A stretch of DNA of 64,000 nucleotides. It comes from Pelotomaculum terephthalicicum JT (GTDB lineage Bacteria; Bacillota; Desulfotomaculia; Desulfotomaculales; Pelotomaculaceae). Every line of letters begins with the position of its first letter. Within the stretch, counting starts at the first letter, position 1. Under the pieces are notes generated by a model. The model saw nothing but the letters and a program-made list of their open reading frames with translations, had not been told where the DNA came from and made no database searches. The translations under genes and the position numbers were made by a program. Below, piece by piece: positions 1 to 8,136 of the stretch. Location of the stretch: contig NZ_JAKNBL010000010.1 of assembly GCF_022410535.1 (NCBI RefSeq), forward strand, positions 27,070-91,069. Direction: 5' to 3'.

Positions 1-137
1 GCCTTTTCCATCAGTGCGACCATAGCCGGCGTTGCAAATACATTTACCGCTCCGCTCCCGTAAGCCATGGCCGTGTTACCCTTATTTACTACAGTCGAGG
101 CTTTTCCTTCAATGCCAACCTTTATTTCACGCAACAT
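1..137 (-). CDS. Hotdog-fold thioesterase family protein (FlK-like), 3' part missing
   Basis: Only the first 45 codons are in the window; the gene runs off the left edge. The N-terminus reads MLREIKVGIEGKAS, followed by AMAYGSGAVNVFATPAMVALME. That is the typical opening of small FlK-like acyl-CoA thioesterases, with the hotdog helix beginning at the ATPAMVALME segment. These enzymes hydrolyse acyl-CoA thioesters; the substrate cannot be told from this fragment. The ATG is preceded by GGGAGG at good spacing. It points away from the small plus-strand gene at 375, so the AT-rich interval 138-299 probably holds divergent promoters. Family assignment is by motif recognition only. Confidence 0.7.
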   Translation of the reverse strand, partial: MLREIKVGIEGKASTVVNKGNTAMAYGSGAVNVFATPAMVALMEK

Positions 138-299
138 GCTATACCTCCCAGATATATCCAATCAGTTAACATTTTTTGAACGAATCACAAGAATTAAACA
201 TATTATATCATAATTTTATCATAGAATAAATTTGTAATATAATTTTATTCCTGTATTAATTCAGGTCATTTTATTTAAATTTTTTCTACAATGTTCATA

Positions 300-328
300 T
301 TGACTCATTCTAAATATTCTGATAATAT
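300..328 (+). promoter_or_regulatory. Sigma-A-type promoter for the 29-residue peptide gene
   Basis: TTGACT at 300-305, a 17-nt spacer, then TAATAT at 323-328. Both hexamers are close to consensus. Transcription would start near 335, giving a leader of about 40 nt before the ATG at 375. The region from 138 to 299 is AT-rich and shows no gene. Confidence 0.65.
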
Positions 329-374
329 GATAATAAAAAATAATCTAAATTTTTTAGGGGAAGGGGGAACATTT

Positions 375-464
375 ATGAACGCTTTACTTGCTAAATCCAA
401 AGAACAAAGTACGGCGGAACAAGATCAAATTGATGTTTACCTTGTACCCATTCTATTATACTAA
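375..464 (+). CDS. Orphan 29-residue small peptide, unrecognised
   Basis: Reads MNALLAKSKEQSTAEQDQ followed by IDVYLVPILLY and a TAA stop. The N-terminal two-thirds is polar and charged, and the last eleven residues are hydrophobic with a Pro. No cysteine and no signal peptide are seen. It has a very strong purine-rich ribosome site (AGGGGAAGGGGG) 7 nt before the ATG, a near-consensus promoter upstream and a 9-bp hairpin right after the stop. It is therefore a self-contained transcription unit of about 155 nt. I do not recognise the family. It could be a peptide pheromone precursor, a leader-type peptide, a small membrane-associated peptide, or a dual-function small RNA. No processing enzyme or transporter lies next to it. 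Confidence 0.55.
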   Translation: MNALLAKSKEQSTAEQDQIDVYLVPILLY

Positions 465-490
465 AACACCCGCGTAACGGCGGGTGTTCT
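465..490 (+). terminator. Terminator hairpin after the small peptide gene, probably bidirectional
   Basis: AACACCCGC (465-473) pairs perfectly with GCGGGTGTT (480-488) around a 6-nt loop, giving a 9-bp stem. It follows the stop of the peptide gene by one base and also lies just past the stop of the convergent minus-strand reductase. On the minus strand the stem is followed by TTTTAG, so it may end both transcripts. Confidence 0.7.
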
Positions 491-491
491 T

Positions 492-2147
492 TCATAATGC
501 CGCGCTCCAGTTCATGTACCCCCCGCTGAGATTAAATACTTCACGGAAACCACTTTGCTGCAAAATTTTTAACGCCAGGTAAGAACGGTAACCGCTACGG
601 CAATATACGACGGTCTTTTTCCGGGAGTCCAGCCGGCTGATATCCTGACGAAAGTGGTCAAGCGGTAAATGGACCGCCCCGGAGATATAGCCTTGATTGA
701 ATTCCTCGGTGGTGCGCACGTCAACAAGCTGTATATCCGCGCTGTTGCTTAGCTCCCGCCGCAAGTCCCGCGCCGTCAGGGTGGGAACCTCGCCCCGCAG
801 AATATTTGATGCCACCATGCCGGCCATACTCACCGGGTCTTTGGCGGATGAATAAGGCGGCGCATATGCCAGCTCCAAATTCTCCATGTCCTTTACCGAA
901 AAACCGGCGGCCATTGCTGTCGCCAAAACATCAATGCGTTTATCCACGCCCTGATAACCAACGGCCTGAGCACCCAGCAAACGCCCGGTTTCTTTATCAG
1001 CCATTAATTTTATCAACATAAATTTAGCTCCGGGGTAATAGCCGGCATGATCCAGGGGGTATGTGTAAGAAATATCGTATTGATATCCGGCATCGATCAC
1101 TTCCTGCTCATTCAACCCGGTTTTTGCCACCGTCAACTTACCGATTCTGACAATACCGGACCCCAGTACTCCCCGAAATTCCATGTTGCCGCCCGCGGCG
1201 TTAGCCCCGGCCGTTCTCCCCTGCTTGTTTGCGGGTCCGGCCAAGGGTAAGCGGACCGGTCGTCCGGATACAAGATGCCTGGTTTGAACGATATCACCGG
1301 CGGCGTATATATCCGGATCACTGGTCTGCATCTTTTCGTTTACTTCCAACCCGCCTGTCACACCTATTTTCAGACCAGCCTCCCGGGCCAGTTCCAACCT
1401 CGGCCGTACACCTATTGCCGACACGGCCAGATCGGCCTGCAGAATACGGCCACTATTCAACTCAACCTGCTGCAGAATACCTGACCCCAAGAAACGGCGG
1501 ACGCCATCCCCCAGGATCATTTGAATACCCTCATCTCTTAAGTGGCCGGCCACCAATTCTGCCACTTCCGGGTCCCACGCCGGGAGAACTTGGGGCAGCA
1601 TTTCCACCAAAGACACTTCCAAACCGCGGGCAAGCAGGGCTTCCAGGGCTTCCAGACCAACAAAGCCGCCGCCAATAATTACAGCGGTGCGCGCACCCAG
1701 ACCGGCAAGCAAAGCGCTTATTGAGTCGGCATCCGGTATGGTCCACAAATGAAAGATATTTGCCAGCCCGGAACCTTCCAGGGGAGGCAGCACAGGGGCA
1801 CTGCCTGTGGCAAGAATAAGCTTGTCGTACTTTTCCCTGTATCCTTCTCCCGCAGCCAAATTTTTTACGACCACCTGCTTCCCTGCCGGGTCAATAGATA
1901 AAGCCTTTTGTTGAAGTCGCACTTCAATGTTGAAATGGTCCTTAAATCTTTCCGGAGTTGTAATCAGGAGGTCTTCTCTTTTCGGTATGACCCGTCCCAC
2001 ATAATACGGCAAACCACAGTTGGCAAAAGAAACAAAAGGGCCTTGTTCGAGAATAATTATTTCCGCGGCTTCGTCTGTCCGGCGGGCTTTGGCGGCGGCG
2101 CTGGCACCGGCTGCCACTCCGCCGACAACCAATATTTTCGTCGGCAT
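492..2147 (-). CDS. CoA-disulfide/persulfide reductase with C-terminal rhodanese domain
   Basis: Flavoprotein of 551 residues in the pyridine nucleotide-disulfide reductase family, fused to a rhodanese domain. The N-terminal FAD site is VVGGVAAGASAAAKARR (about residues 7-23). The single active cysteine sits in SFANCGLPYYVG (about 40-51), the hallmark of CoA-disulfide and NADH-dependent persulfide reductases. A second Rossmann motif IIGGGFVGLE (about 157-166) binds NAD(P)H. The C-terminal rhodanese domain (about 455-551) has its catalytic cysteine in VVYCRSGYRS. Such CoADR-RHD enzymes reduce CoA persulfide or polysulfide and release sulfide, in the cytosol. The ATG is preceded by GGGAGGAG. 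The exact physiological substrate is inferred. Confidence 0.9.
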   Translation of the reverse strand: MPTKILVVGGVAAGASAAAKARRTDEAAEIIILEQGPFVSFANCGLPYYVGRVIPKREDLLITTPERFKDHFNIEVRLQQKALSIDPAGKQVVVKNLAAGEGYREKYDKLILATGSAPVLPPLEGSGLANIFHLWTIPDADSISALLAGLGARTAVIIGGGFVGLEALEALLARGLEVSLVEMLPQVLPAWDPEVAELVAGHLRDEGIQMILGDGVRRFLGSGILQQVELNSGRILQADLAVSAIGVRPRLELAREAGLKIGVTGGLEVNEKMQTSDPDIYAAGDIVQTRHLVSGRPVRLPLAGPANKQGRTAGANAAGGNMEFRGVLGSGIVRIGKLTVAKTGLNEQEVIDAGYQYDISYTYPLDHAGYYPGAKFMLIKLMADKETGRLLGAQAVGYQGVDKRIDVLATAMAAGFSVKDMENLELAYAPPYSSAKDPVSMAGMVASNILRGEVPTLTARDLRRELSNSADIQLVDVRTTEEFNQGYISGAVHLPLDHFRQDISRLDSRKKTVVYCRSGYRSYLALKILQQSGFREVFNLSGGYMNWSAAL

Positions 2148-2170
2148 ACAATACTCCTCCCGGCAAGTTT

Positions 2171-3571
2171 TTAAACAACGGTACTTGTATTATGCCCGTT
2201 AACAGGCAGTTCAAAGGTAAAAGTGCTGCCCTCGCCCACCTTGCTTTTAACCTGTACGTTGCCATGATGAACGTCGATAATATGCTTCACGATAGACAAG
2301 CCGAGCCCGGTGCCTCCCTGCTCCCTCGAACGTGCTTTGTCCACGCGGTAAAAGCGCTCAAACACCCTGGATATACTGTCCTCGGGGATGCCTATTCCGT
2401 TATCCTGGACTTCGACTTTGACTTTGTCTCCACTAGATTGGGCACTGACACGAATCATCCCGCCGTTTTGAGTATAACTCACCGCGTTGTCGATTAAATT
2501 AATTAAAACCTGTCCGAGCATGTCAGGATCCCCGTGCACCATCGGCAGTTTTTCAGGAAGGACAACTTCTATGTTCAAGTCTTTTTCCGCTGCGCGAGGT
2601 TTAAAAATTGCCACGGTACGCTCCATTAATTCATGCATGGACACCGGTTGCCAGTCAGGCGCCACCTTATGGTCCTCAATTTTGGACAAGTTCAGCAATT
2701 CATCAATTAACCTGGTCAACCGCTCCGACTCAACGTAGATAATCTCTAAAAAATGCTTGGTTGTCTGCGCGTCTTCCAGGGCGCCGTCCAGCAGTGTCTC
2801 AGTAAAGCCCTTGATTGAAGTTAAAGGAGTCCGTAGTTCGTGAGAAACGTTGGCCACAAACTCACTGCGCATTTCCTCTAATTTCTTTCTGCCGGTAAAA
2901 TCCCTCAGCAGCGCCACCATCCCGCCCCCGTCAACGCCAGTATCCATGAGCGGGGTCACTTGCACACGGAATAAACGAGGTTCAGGCGTCATAAGCTGAA
3001 TTTGTTTTTGCACCGGCCGCCCGGTTTCAAGAAATTGGTTCAGCACCTTTTCAAAATCGCTGTTTCTGATCACTCTGCGTATGTTTTTGCCTTTGCTTGC
3101 TTCCTGAGTAGTGCCGAAAAACTTTTCCACAATGGGGTTGACGAGAATTACGCGGCCCCAATTGTCCATCGCGATAACACCGTCACACATGCTGGCTAGA
3201 ATCGCCTGGACTTTGTTTTTCTCCGAAATAACATCATCAATATTTTTTTTCAGCTCCCTGGACAGGTAATTGATCGAACGCGCCAAGTCGCCGGTCTCGT
3301 CCTGTGCGAAGATGCGTATCTCCTGTTCCAGGTTGCCCCTGGCCATATCCTGGGCGATACTAGACATTTCCTCAATAGGGTTAATCAAACGCCTGTAAGT
3401 GATCCAGGCAAGTATCGCGGCGCTGATAAAAACGACAACTCCCATTTCCCAAAGAATGGGTTTATGCAGGGCATACAGCTGCGCCAGGGCTAAAAAACCC
3501 AGGAAGAGAAAAAAATAACTAATCAGTGGTCTCCATCCTATCCCAAGGAATGGTTTTGCAACGGGTGACAC
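2171..3571 (-). CDS. Membrane sensor histidine kinase (HAMP-PAS-HisKA-HATPase), PhoR/WalK-like
   Basis: Sensor kinase of about 466 residues. Two hydrophobic segments lie close together at the N-terminus with a very short external loop, so it has essentially no extracellular sensor. A HAMP segment (from about YRRLINPIEEMSSIAQDMARG), a PAS domain (DGVIAMDNWGRVILVNP) and a HisKA box with the phosphoacceptor His in FVANVSHELRTPLTS follow. The ATPase domain has N box NLIDNAVSYT, G1 DNGIGIPED and G2 GGTGLGLSIV. I chose GTG at 3571 because AAGGAGG lies 8 nt upstream; an ATG at 3658 overlaps the receiver gene but has no SD site. It is cotranscribed with the receiver-only gene just upstream. Confidence 0.88.
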   Translation of the reverse strand: MSPVAKPFLGIGWRPLISYFFLFLGFLALAQLYALHKPILWEMGVVVFISAAILAWITYRRLINPIEEMSSIAQDMARGNLEQEIRIFAQDETGDLARSINYLSRELKKNIDDVISEKNKVQAILASMCDGVIAMDNWGRVILVNPIVEKFFGTTQEASKGKNIRRVIRNSDFEKVLNQFLETGRPVQKQIQLMTPEPRLFRVQVTPLMDTGVDGGGMVALLRDFTGRKKLEEMRSEFVANVSHELRTPLTSIKGFTETLLDGALEDAQTTKHFLEIIYVESERLTRLIDELLNLSKIEDHKVAPDWQPVSMHELMERTVAIFKPRAAEKDLNIEVVLPEKLPMVHGDPDMLGQVLINLIDNAVSYTQNGGMIRVSAQSSGDKVKVEVQDNGIGIPEDSISRVFERFYRVDKARSREQGGTGLGLSIVKHIIDVHHGNVQVKSKVGEGSTFTFELPVNGHNTSTVV

Positions 3572-3641
3572 TTCCCAATCCTCCTTAAACCGTACCTGCC
3601 CCGGCCATATTTCACCGGTAAGGTTTCCATCCGGCAGGCAT

Positions 3642-4016
3642 TCAATGTTTGTTCTCATTTAGTCTGTTTTTAATTCTAGCCGACAGCTCCCGCGGGCTAA
3701 AAGGCTTGGTCACATAATCATCAGCGCCCATTTCCAGCCCCAGCATCCGGTCGAGTTCCTCGGCCCTGGCACTGAGCATAATGATCGGAATACTTTTAGT
3801 CATCGTATCATTACGCAGTTCCAGGCATACTTCCAGGCCGTCCATTTCCGGCAACATGACGTCCAGCAAGATCAAATCCGGGGCTTCAGTCCGGGCAAGT
3901 TCAAGCCCTCGAACGCCGTCCAGGGCAGTCAATACCTGATAACCTTCCCGCTCAAGATTAAAGCGGACTAATTCAAGGATATTCTTTTCATCTTCGACCA
4001 CCAATATCCTTGGCAT
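3642..4016 (-). CDS. Receiver-only response regulator (PhoB/PhoP-type REC domain, no DNA-binding domain)
   Basis: 124 residues forming one receiver domain. The acidic pocket is VVEDE, the phosphoacceptor Asp is in LILLDVMLPEMDG, the conserved Ser is in IIMLSARAEE and the Lys is in YVTKPFSPREL. The sequence resembles OmpR/PhoB-family receivers, but the protein stops at KNRLNENKH, where the linker to a winged-helix domain would normally begin. The next frame is the kinase, so no output domain is encoded nearby. ATG at 4016 is preferred over GTG at 4025, because GGGTGA then has proper spacing. It could act by protein contact or as a phosphate sink, or be a shortened PhoP. Confidence 0.85.
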   Translation of the reverse strand: MPRILVVEDEKNILELVRFNLEREGYQVLTALDGVRGLELARTEAPDLILLDVMLPEMDGLEVCLELRNDTMTKSIPIIMLSARAEELDRMLGLEMGADDYVTKPFSPRELSARIKNRLNENKH

Positions 4017-4033
4017 CTTGATCACCCTTTCAT

Positions 4034-4852
4034 CTATTTCAACATGATAAACGACGCCATCCTACCGGTTATCCCTCCTGCAGCCCGGTAAGAAAAGAAC
4101 TGATCATTCCGGCAGGAAGTGCAAACGCCAGCCATAGCTATGCTGCTTTCCGGCAAGCCGGCTTCCAGGAGGGTGTGGTAATTAGCCTTCCATAAATTCA
4201 AGCGCCATTTTCCGGGATGTATGGATTCCACTAATTCCGCCCAGTTGGAAAAGCTTTTTTTAAACAACCCGATGACCTGCCCGTTCACTTCATAACAGCA
4301 GGGCCCGATGGAAGGCCCCACGCCGGCCAGACAGTCCGCCGGATTAGTTCCGCATACCTTAACCATCTTTTGAACAGTTTTTAAACCTATTTTAGCAACC
4401 GTCCCCTTCCATCCGGCGTGGGCCAGCGCCACCACCCCCTGAACCGGATCGAGAAGGAAAATCGGCACGCAGTCCGCATAATAACTGGATAGAGGCACAC
4501 CCGGCACGGCAGTGACCAGGGCGTCAACATCCGGCAGCGCATCTTCAAATACCCTGGCGCCTCTTCCCTTATCGCTCAAAACCACCACTTCAACATTGTC
4601 GCCGTGCACCTGCCTGCCGGCCACGATATCATCCGGGTTTATACCCAGGGCGCGGCAGGCCAGCGCTCTGTTCGCCCGCACGTTTTCAACAGCGTCACCG
4701 ACGTGAAAAGCGGTGTTCAATGATGAATACGGCCCCCGGCTCTCACCGCCGCCCCGGGTGGTAAATCCATGCTTCACCTGGCCGGTGGCTTCAAACATGG
4801 GGATCTGATAAAACTGCAAGTGATTTTTTACTTCAGTAACAAAGCCTCTCAT
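4034..4852 (-). CDS. pgeF: PgeF/YlmD family protein (peptidoglycan editing factor, multicopper-oxidase-like fold)
   Basis: 272 residues of the DUF152/laccase-domain family. Metal-site motifs visible are RQVHGDNV (first His), YYADCVPIFLLD (Cys) and ALAHAGWKGTV (His). In E. coli the homologue (YfiH) removes wrongly incorporated residues from UDP-MurNAc peptides; others in the family act on purine nucleosides. In Bacillus the same gene (ylmD) follows sigG and ylmC, so its place downstream of that group here is a conserved context. The ATG overlaps the stop of the upstream metallo-beta-lactamase gene by 4 nt, which suggests translational coupling. Confidence 0.88.
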   Translation of the reverse strand: MRGFVTEVKNHLQFYQIPMFEATGQVKHGFTTRGGGESRGPYSSLNTAFHVGDAVENVRANRALACRALGINPDDIVAGRQVHGDNVEVVVLSDKGRGARVFEDALPDVDALVTAVPGVPLSSYYADCVPIFLLDPVQGVVALAHAGWKGTVAKIGLKTVQKMVKVCGTNPADCLAGVGPSIGPCCYEVNGQVIGLFKKSFSNWAELVESIHPGKWRLNLWKANYHTLLEAGLPESSIAMAGVCTSCRNDQFFSYRAAGGITGRMASFIMLK

Positions 4853-6402
4853 CCTGTTTTTTTCAATCCCTCGTCCAAGTAAGTTTCCAAATCAGTCATG
4901 CGCCGAATTATTTCCTCCCGTTGAGATTGCGGCAAATCACAATCAAGAAGATTACGCAGCTTAGATGATAGCGAGGCATATACGGTTCTAAGCGGATCCG
5001 CCGCGCTTGCCGCAATAAGATTAACGGTCTGCCGCCAGGTAGGAACCGTGGCGTTAAAACCCAGCTCAGCACGAATTAAACCGGCTAAGGCGTTGGAGGA
5101 ATCGGGTTCACCGTGTACTACAAAAATCTCTCTCGGAGGTATTTGAAAGCCCCTGACCCACTCCATTAATTCCGCCTGGTCGGCGTGCGCCGAGTAACCA
5201 TCGATCGACCTGACATCGGCCCGGACAGCTATTTCATCGCCAAATATCCGCACTGTCTTCTCCCCGTCTAAAATTAGCCGCCCGAGAGTGCCGGGCGGTT
5301 GATAGCCGACAAAAAGCACGGTTGATTCGGGGCGCCAAAGGTTGTATTTCAAATGGTGCCTGATGCGGCCGGCCTCGCACATACCGCTGGCGGAAATAAC
5401 AATGGCGCCGCTGACGTTGTTCAAGGACTTGGACTCCTCGGCGGTTTTGGTGAATCTTATCCCCGGCAAATTGATTGGGTTTCCGCTTCTTTTGATCAAA
5501 TCAAGCGTTTCCTGGTCGAAATACGCCTGGCTGTGCTGAAAAACCGCGGTCGCGGCCGTGCTTAACGGACTGTCGATATATATCGCCATTGGCGGCATCC
5601 TTTTCGCCTCCGCGAGGAGACTGAGGTGGTAAAGCAGATCCTGAGTGCGCTCAACGGCAAAAGCGGGGATAATAAGATTACCACCCTTCTTATAGGTTTC
5701 CCAAATTGCTTCATGCAATAATTCCATTTCATCTTCGTTTTGCTCATGCATGCGGTTGCCATAGGTCGACTCCATGACCACATAATCAGCTTGACTGATT
5801 ATTGACGGGTCTTTTATCAATGGTTGGTCCTTCCTGCCGATATCGCCGGAAAAAACCAGTTTAATCTCGTCGTTCCCTTCCTTAACCCACAACTCGATCA
5901 TCGCTGATCCGAGAATATGACCGGCGTCAACAAACCGCACTCTGATCTCAGGTGTTAGCTGGACTATTTCATCATATGAAACCGGGCTAAAAGAAGACAG
6001 GCTGTTGTACGCGTCCCTCACATCATAAACAGGTTCTATCATAGCTTTGTTGGCGCGACGGTTTTTGCGGTTCTTGCGTTCAACCTCCATTTCCTGAATA
6101 TGCCCGCTGTCGGGCAGTAAGACCTCGCACAACTCCACTGTGGGAGCGGTGGTGATTATTTTGCCGCGAAAACCATACCTGACGAACTTGGGTATCAAGC
6201 CGCTATGATCAATATGTGCGTGAGTGAGCAACAAGAAATCAACACTGCCGGGAGGCGCAAGGATTTTGCCGTAATTACGTTCCCTGATTTCTTTGGGTCC
6301 CTGGAACATCCCACAGTCAACCATTATTCTAGTATTTGCCGTGTCCAGCAGGTAGCATGAACCAGTTACCGTGCCTGCCGCTCCCAAAAATTGCAGTTGC
6401 AT
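4849..6402 (-). CDS. MBL-fold beta-CASP ribonuclease-like metallohydrolase
   Basis: 517 residues in the YSH1/CPSF73-like group. Motifs in order: LLTHAHIDHSGLIPKF (motif 2, HxHxDH, about residues 55-70), DAGHILGSAM (motif 3), VFSGDIGRKDQP (motif 4, metal Asp), the beta-CASP segment with VMESTYGNR, and late motifs SASGMCEAGRI and DGYSAHADQAEL. The full set of zinc ligands argues for an active endo/exoribonuclease. ATG at 6402 is chosen over a start 8 codons upstream, because GGGGGAGGG lies just before it. It overlaps pgeF by 4 nt downstream. RNA substrates are unknown. Confidence 0.85.
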   Translation of the reverse strand: MQLQFLGAAGTVTGSCYLLDTANTRIMVDCGMFQGPKEIRERNYGKILAPPGSVDFLLLTHAHIDHSGLIPKFVRYGFRGKIITTAPTVELCEVLLPDSGHIQEMEVERKNRKNRRANKAMIEPVYDVRDAYNSLSSFSPVSYDEIVQLTPEIRVRFVDAGHILGSAMIELWVKEGNDEIKLVFSGDIGRKDQPLIKDPSIISQADYVVMESTYGNRMHEQNEDEMELLHEAIWETYKKGGNLIIPAFAVERTQDLLYHLSLLAEAKRMPPMAIYIDSPLSTAATAVFQHSQAYFDQETLDLIKRSGNPINLPGIRFTKTAEESKSLNNVSGAIVISASGMCEAGRIRHHLKYNLWRPESTVLFVGYQPPGTLGRLILDGEKTVRIFGDEIAVRADVRSIDGYSAHADQAELMEWVRGFQIPPREIFVVHGEPDSSNALAGLIRAELGFNATVPTWRQTVNLIAASAADPLRTVYASLSSKLRNLLDCDLPQSQREEIIRRMTDLETYLDEGLKKTG

Positions 6403-6519
6403 TAGAGTCCCTCCCCCTCTTCCCACATTAGCAGGTATATGAAACTAAATAATGTATATAAGATAATTCCTCTCCACAACCCTTGATCCCTCTTTTTTCA
6501 GATAAAAAGTAACGGCCGC

Positions 6520-6547
6520 TTGACATGGCAACCCCAAATGGCATACT
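6520..6547 (+). promoter_or_regulatory. Possible promoter for the FmdB-like gene
   Basis: TTGACA at 6520-6525 and CATACT at 6542-6547, spacer 16 nt. The -35 is perfect and the -10 is weak. It lies about 40 nt upstream of the ATG at 6588 in the divergent gap with the MBL gene. Confidence 0.4.
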
Positions 6548-6587
6548 CTAGAAAAGTAATATTGCTGATTAAAGTGAGGTAATTCAT

Positions 6588-6806
6588 ATGCCGATTTACG
6601 AGTTTCGGTGCACCGGGTGCGGTAGTCGTTTCGAAAAGCTATGCCAATTGGATGAAAGCGGTGAAGGCTTAAGGTGCCCCAGTTGCGGCGCCGCATCCCC
6701 CAAACGGGTGATGTCATCTTTTCGCGCCGCCGGCGGTGGGGTAAACAGCGGGGATGCCGGCTGCAGCACCTGCGGTTCTTCAAATTGCAGCACTTGCGGA
6801 CATTAG
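6588..6806 (+). CDS. FmdB-family zinc ribbon protein
   Basis: 72 residues. Begins MPIYEFRCTGCGSRFEK, with a second CPSCG pair (about residues 30-34), making the four-cysteine zinc ribbon of the FmdB regulatory family. The C-terminal tail is Gly/Ser-rich with two more CSTCG motifs (CSTCGSSNCSTCGH), common in this family and possibly metal-binding. The function is not settled; some members are described as putative transcription regulators of formamide/amide metabolism, but it is widely present without such genes. Monocistronic, with SD GTGAGGT and a strong terminator 14 nt after the stop. Confidence 0.85.
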   Translation: MPIYEFRCTGCGSRFEKLCQLDESGEGLRCPSCGAASPKRVMSSFRAAGGGVNSGDAGCSTCGSSNCSTCGH

Positions 6807-6820
6807 CCTGAAGAAATGCA

Positions 6821-6860
6821 CAAGGAGGCAGGCGGAAACACTGCCTCCTTGCTGTTTTTG
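6821..6860 (+). terminator. Rho-independent terminator of the FmdB gene
   Basis: CAAGGAGGCAG (6821-6831) pairs perfectly with CTGCCTCCTTG (6841-6851) around a 9-nt loop. It is followed by CTGTTTTTG. Confidence 0.85.
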
Positions 6861-6873
6861 TAGAAAAATGATT

Positions 6874-7986
6874 CTAGAATAGGCAACGCAATTCAACGTC
6901 GTCAATCTTAACCGTATTGTTATTGTTTCCCGACGGCTCGAAGGTAAATCTTACTTCGGCGATCCTGGCTCCCGCGGGCACACGTCCAGTGGAAAGGCTA
7001 TATCTTTGGTAAGCGTTATTCGGTATGTTCTCCTGTGAATATCTTGGTTCAGTTCTACCGACAAAATTCCCGGCCCGGTTGGTATAAATGATTTCAACAA
7101 ATAAAACGAATCTTCCCACGCCGCCCGGCTGGATATTCTCCCTGGCCCGCCAGCTTAGTTCATATATTCTCCCAGGCTCTATATTTACCTTTTGAGACAA
7201 TACAGCGCTTTCGTTATGAACTGCGCCAAGCTCGGCGGCATAATTACCGGTATGGGAGAGAGTGCTGCGGTACAGGTTGCTTCCCGTCCAGCCCCGCGGG
7301 AAAGAAGCCGCCCGAGGCCAATCCTCAAAATTAGGATTAACTAAAATGTTTCCTCCCGGGCAAGGGGTGGGAGCAACTGTCGGTGTGGGTGTGGGTGTCG
7401 GTTCAACAGCTGAGCGGATTCTAATATTAACGGACACGGCCACGTTCTCAAAACCTCGGGCAACGTTATATCCTTCAATGGTTATGTCGCCTGCCGCCAC
7501 CTGCTGGCCGCGGTTGTTTCTTTGGTTCCAGGTTACTTGAAAAGTCTGGCTGCTGCCTGATCTGAGGGTAACATTTGAAGCTACCTGGGCAAAAGAACGT
7601 CCACGGGACCAGCGCCAGATTTCAGTCTGACCGCGTCTGGCCACAAAATCATAGCGTTGGGCATTCCGGTAGCGAAGCGTGACATTTCTACCGCTCACGT
7701 TGGTTTTAACCAAAGTGATTACCACATCTTCGCCCCGCCGGTACACCGATTTATTTGTGTATAAAACATAGCGAACGCCCCTTACCTGACGTGTTGCCCT
7801 GTTTCCTGCCGTTGCACTGGCTTCCGCGCCCCCTTCATCTTCCGGAATGGTCAGAGTCTGTCCTACAAATATTGTATTAGGATCAGCAATGCTATTAGCC
7901 TGAATAATTCTTTCCACTGTGGTGCCGAAACGCCGGGCGATCAGGAACAAGGTGTCTCCTGTCTGAACTGTATAAGTTATTGCCAT
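6874..7986 (-). CDS. LysM + BsuPI-like + C-terminal beta-sandwich protein, possibly spore envelope
   Basis: 370 residues. An N-terminal LysM domain (about 3-50; YTVQTGDTLFLIARRFGTT ... GQTLTIP) binds glycan. A BsuPI domain (about 70-190; YTNKSVYRRGEDVVITL ... FQVTWNQRNNRG), known from an intracellular proteinase inhibitor of B. subtilis, follows. Then come a Pro-Thr linker (PTPTPTPTVAPTPCPG, about 197-212) and a C-terminal module opening NILVNPNFEDWP, which resembles carbohydrate-binding beta-sandwiches. There is no signal peptide: LysM starts at residue 3. LysM proteins without signal peptides in spore-formers are often coat proteins made in the mother cell (SafA type), so a spore role is inferred. 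SD is GGAAGGAAGGGAG. Monocistronic. Confidence 0.8.
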   Translation of the reverse strand: MAITYTVQTGDTLFLIARRFGTTVERIIQANSIADPNTIFVGQTLTIPEDEGGAEASATAGNRATRQVRGVRYVLYTNKSVYRRGEDVVITLVKTNVSGRNVTLRYRNAQRYDFVARRGQTEIWRWSRGRSFAQVASNVTLRSGSSQTFQVTWNQRNNRGQQVAAGDITIEGYNVARGFENVAVSVNIRIRSAVEPTPTPTPTVAPTPCPGGNILVNPNFEDWPRAASFPRGWTGSNLYRSTLSHTGNYAAELGAVHNESAVLSQKVNIEPGRIYELSWRARENIQPGGVGRFVLFVEIIYTNRAGNFVGRTEPRYSQENIPNNAYQRYSLSTGRVPAGARIAEVRFTFEPSGNNNNTVKIDDVELRCLF

Positions 7987-8063
7987 AATGTCTCCCTTCC
8001 TTCCAAATTAGATCTAGACACATTTTTTTACATCTTATGTGTAAAACCCAAAAATGCCACACA

Positions 8064-8102
8064 AATAAAAACAAGGAACGTTCTAAAGTTGCCGCTCCTT
8101 GT
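8064..8102 (-). terminator. Rho-independent terminator after nrdG
   Basis: On the minus strand ACAAGGA (8102-8096) and TCCTTGT (8077-8071) form the base of a hairpin with additional pairing inside. It is followed by TTTTATTT. It lies 35 nt past the nrdG stop. Confidence 0.7.
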
Positions 8103-8136
8103 CCAAACTCTGCTATTTTATATTTAGAAACAAATG

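Noticed and set aside
806..1678. Long plus-strand ORFs opposite the persulfide reductase
   Set aside because: Shadow frames of a GC-rich coding gene; high Pro/Arg content and no ribosome sites.
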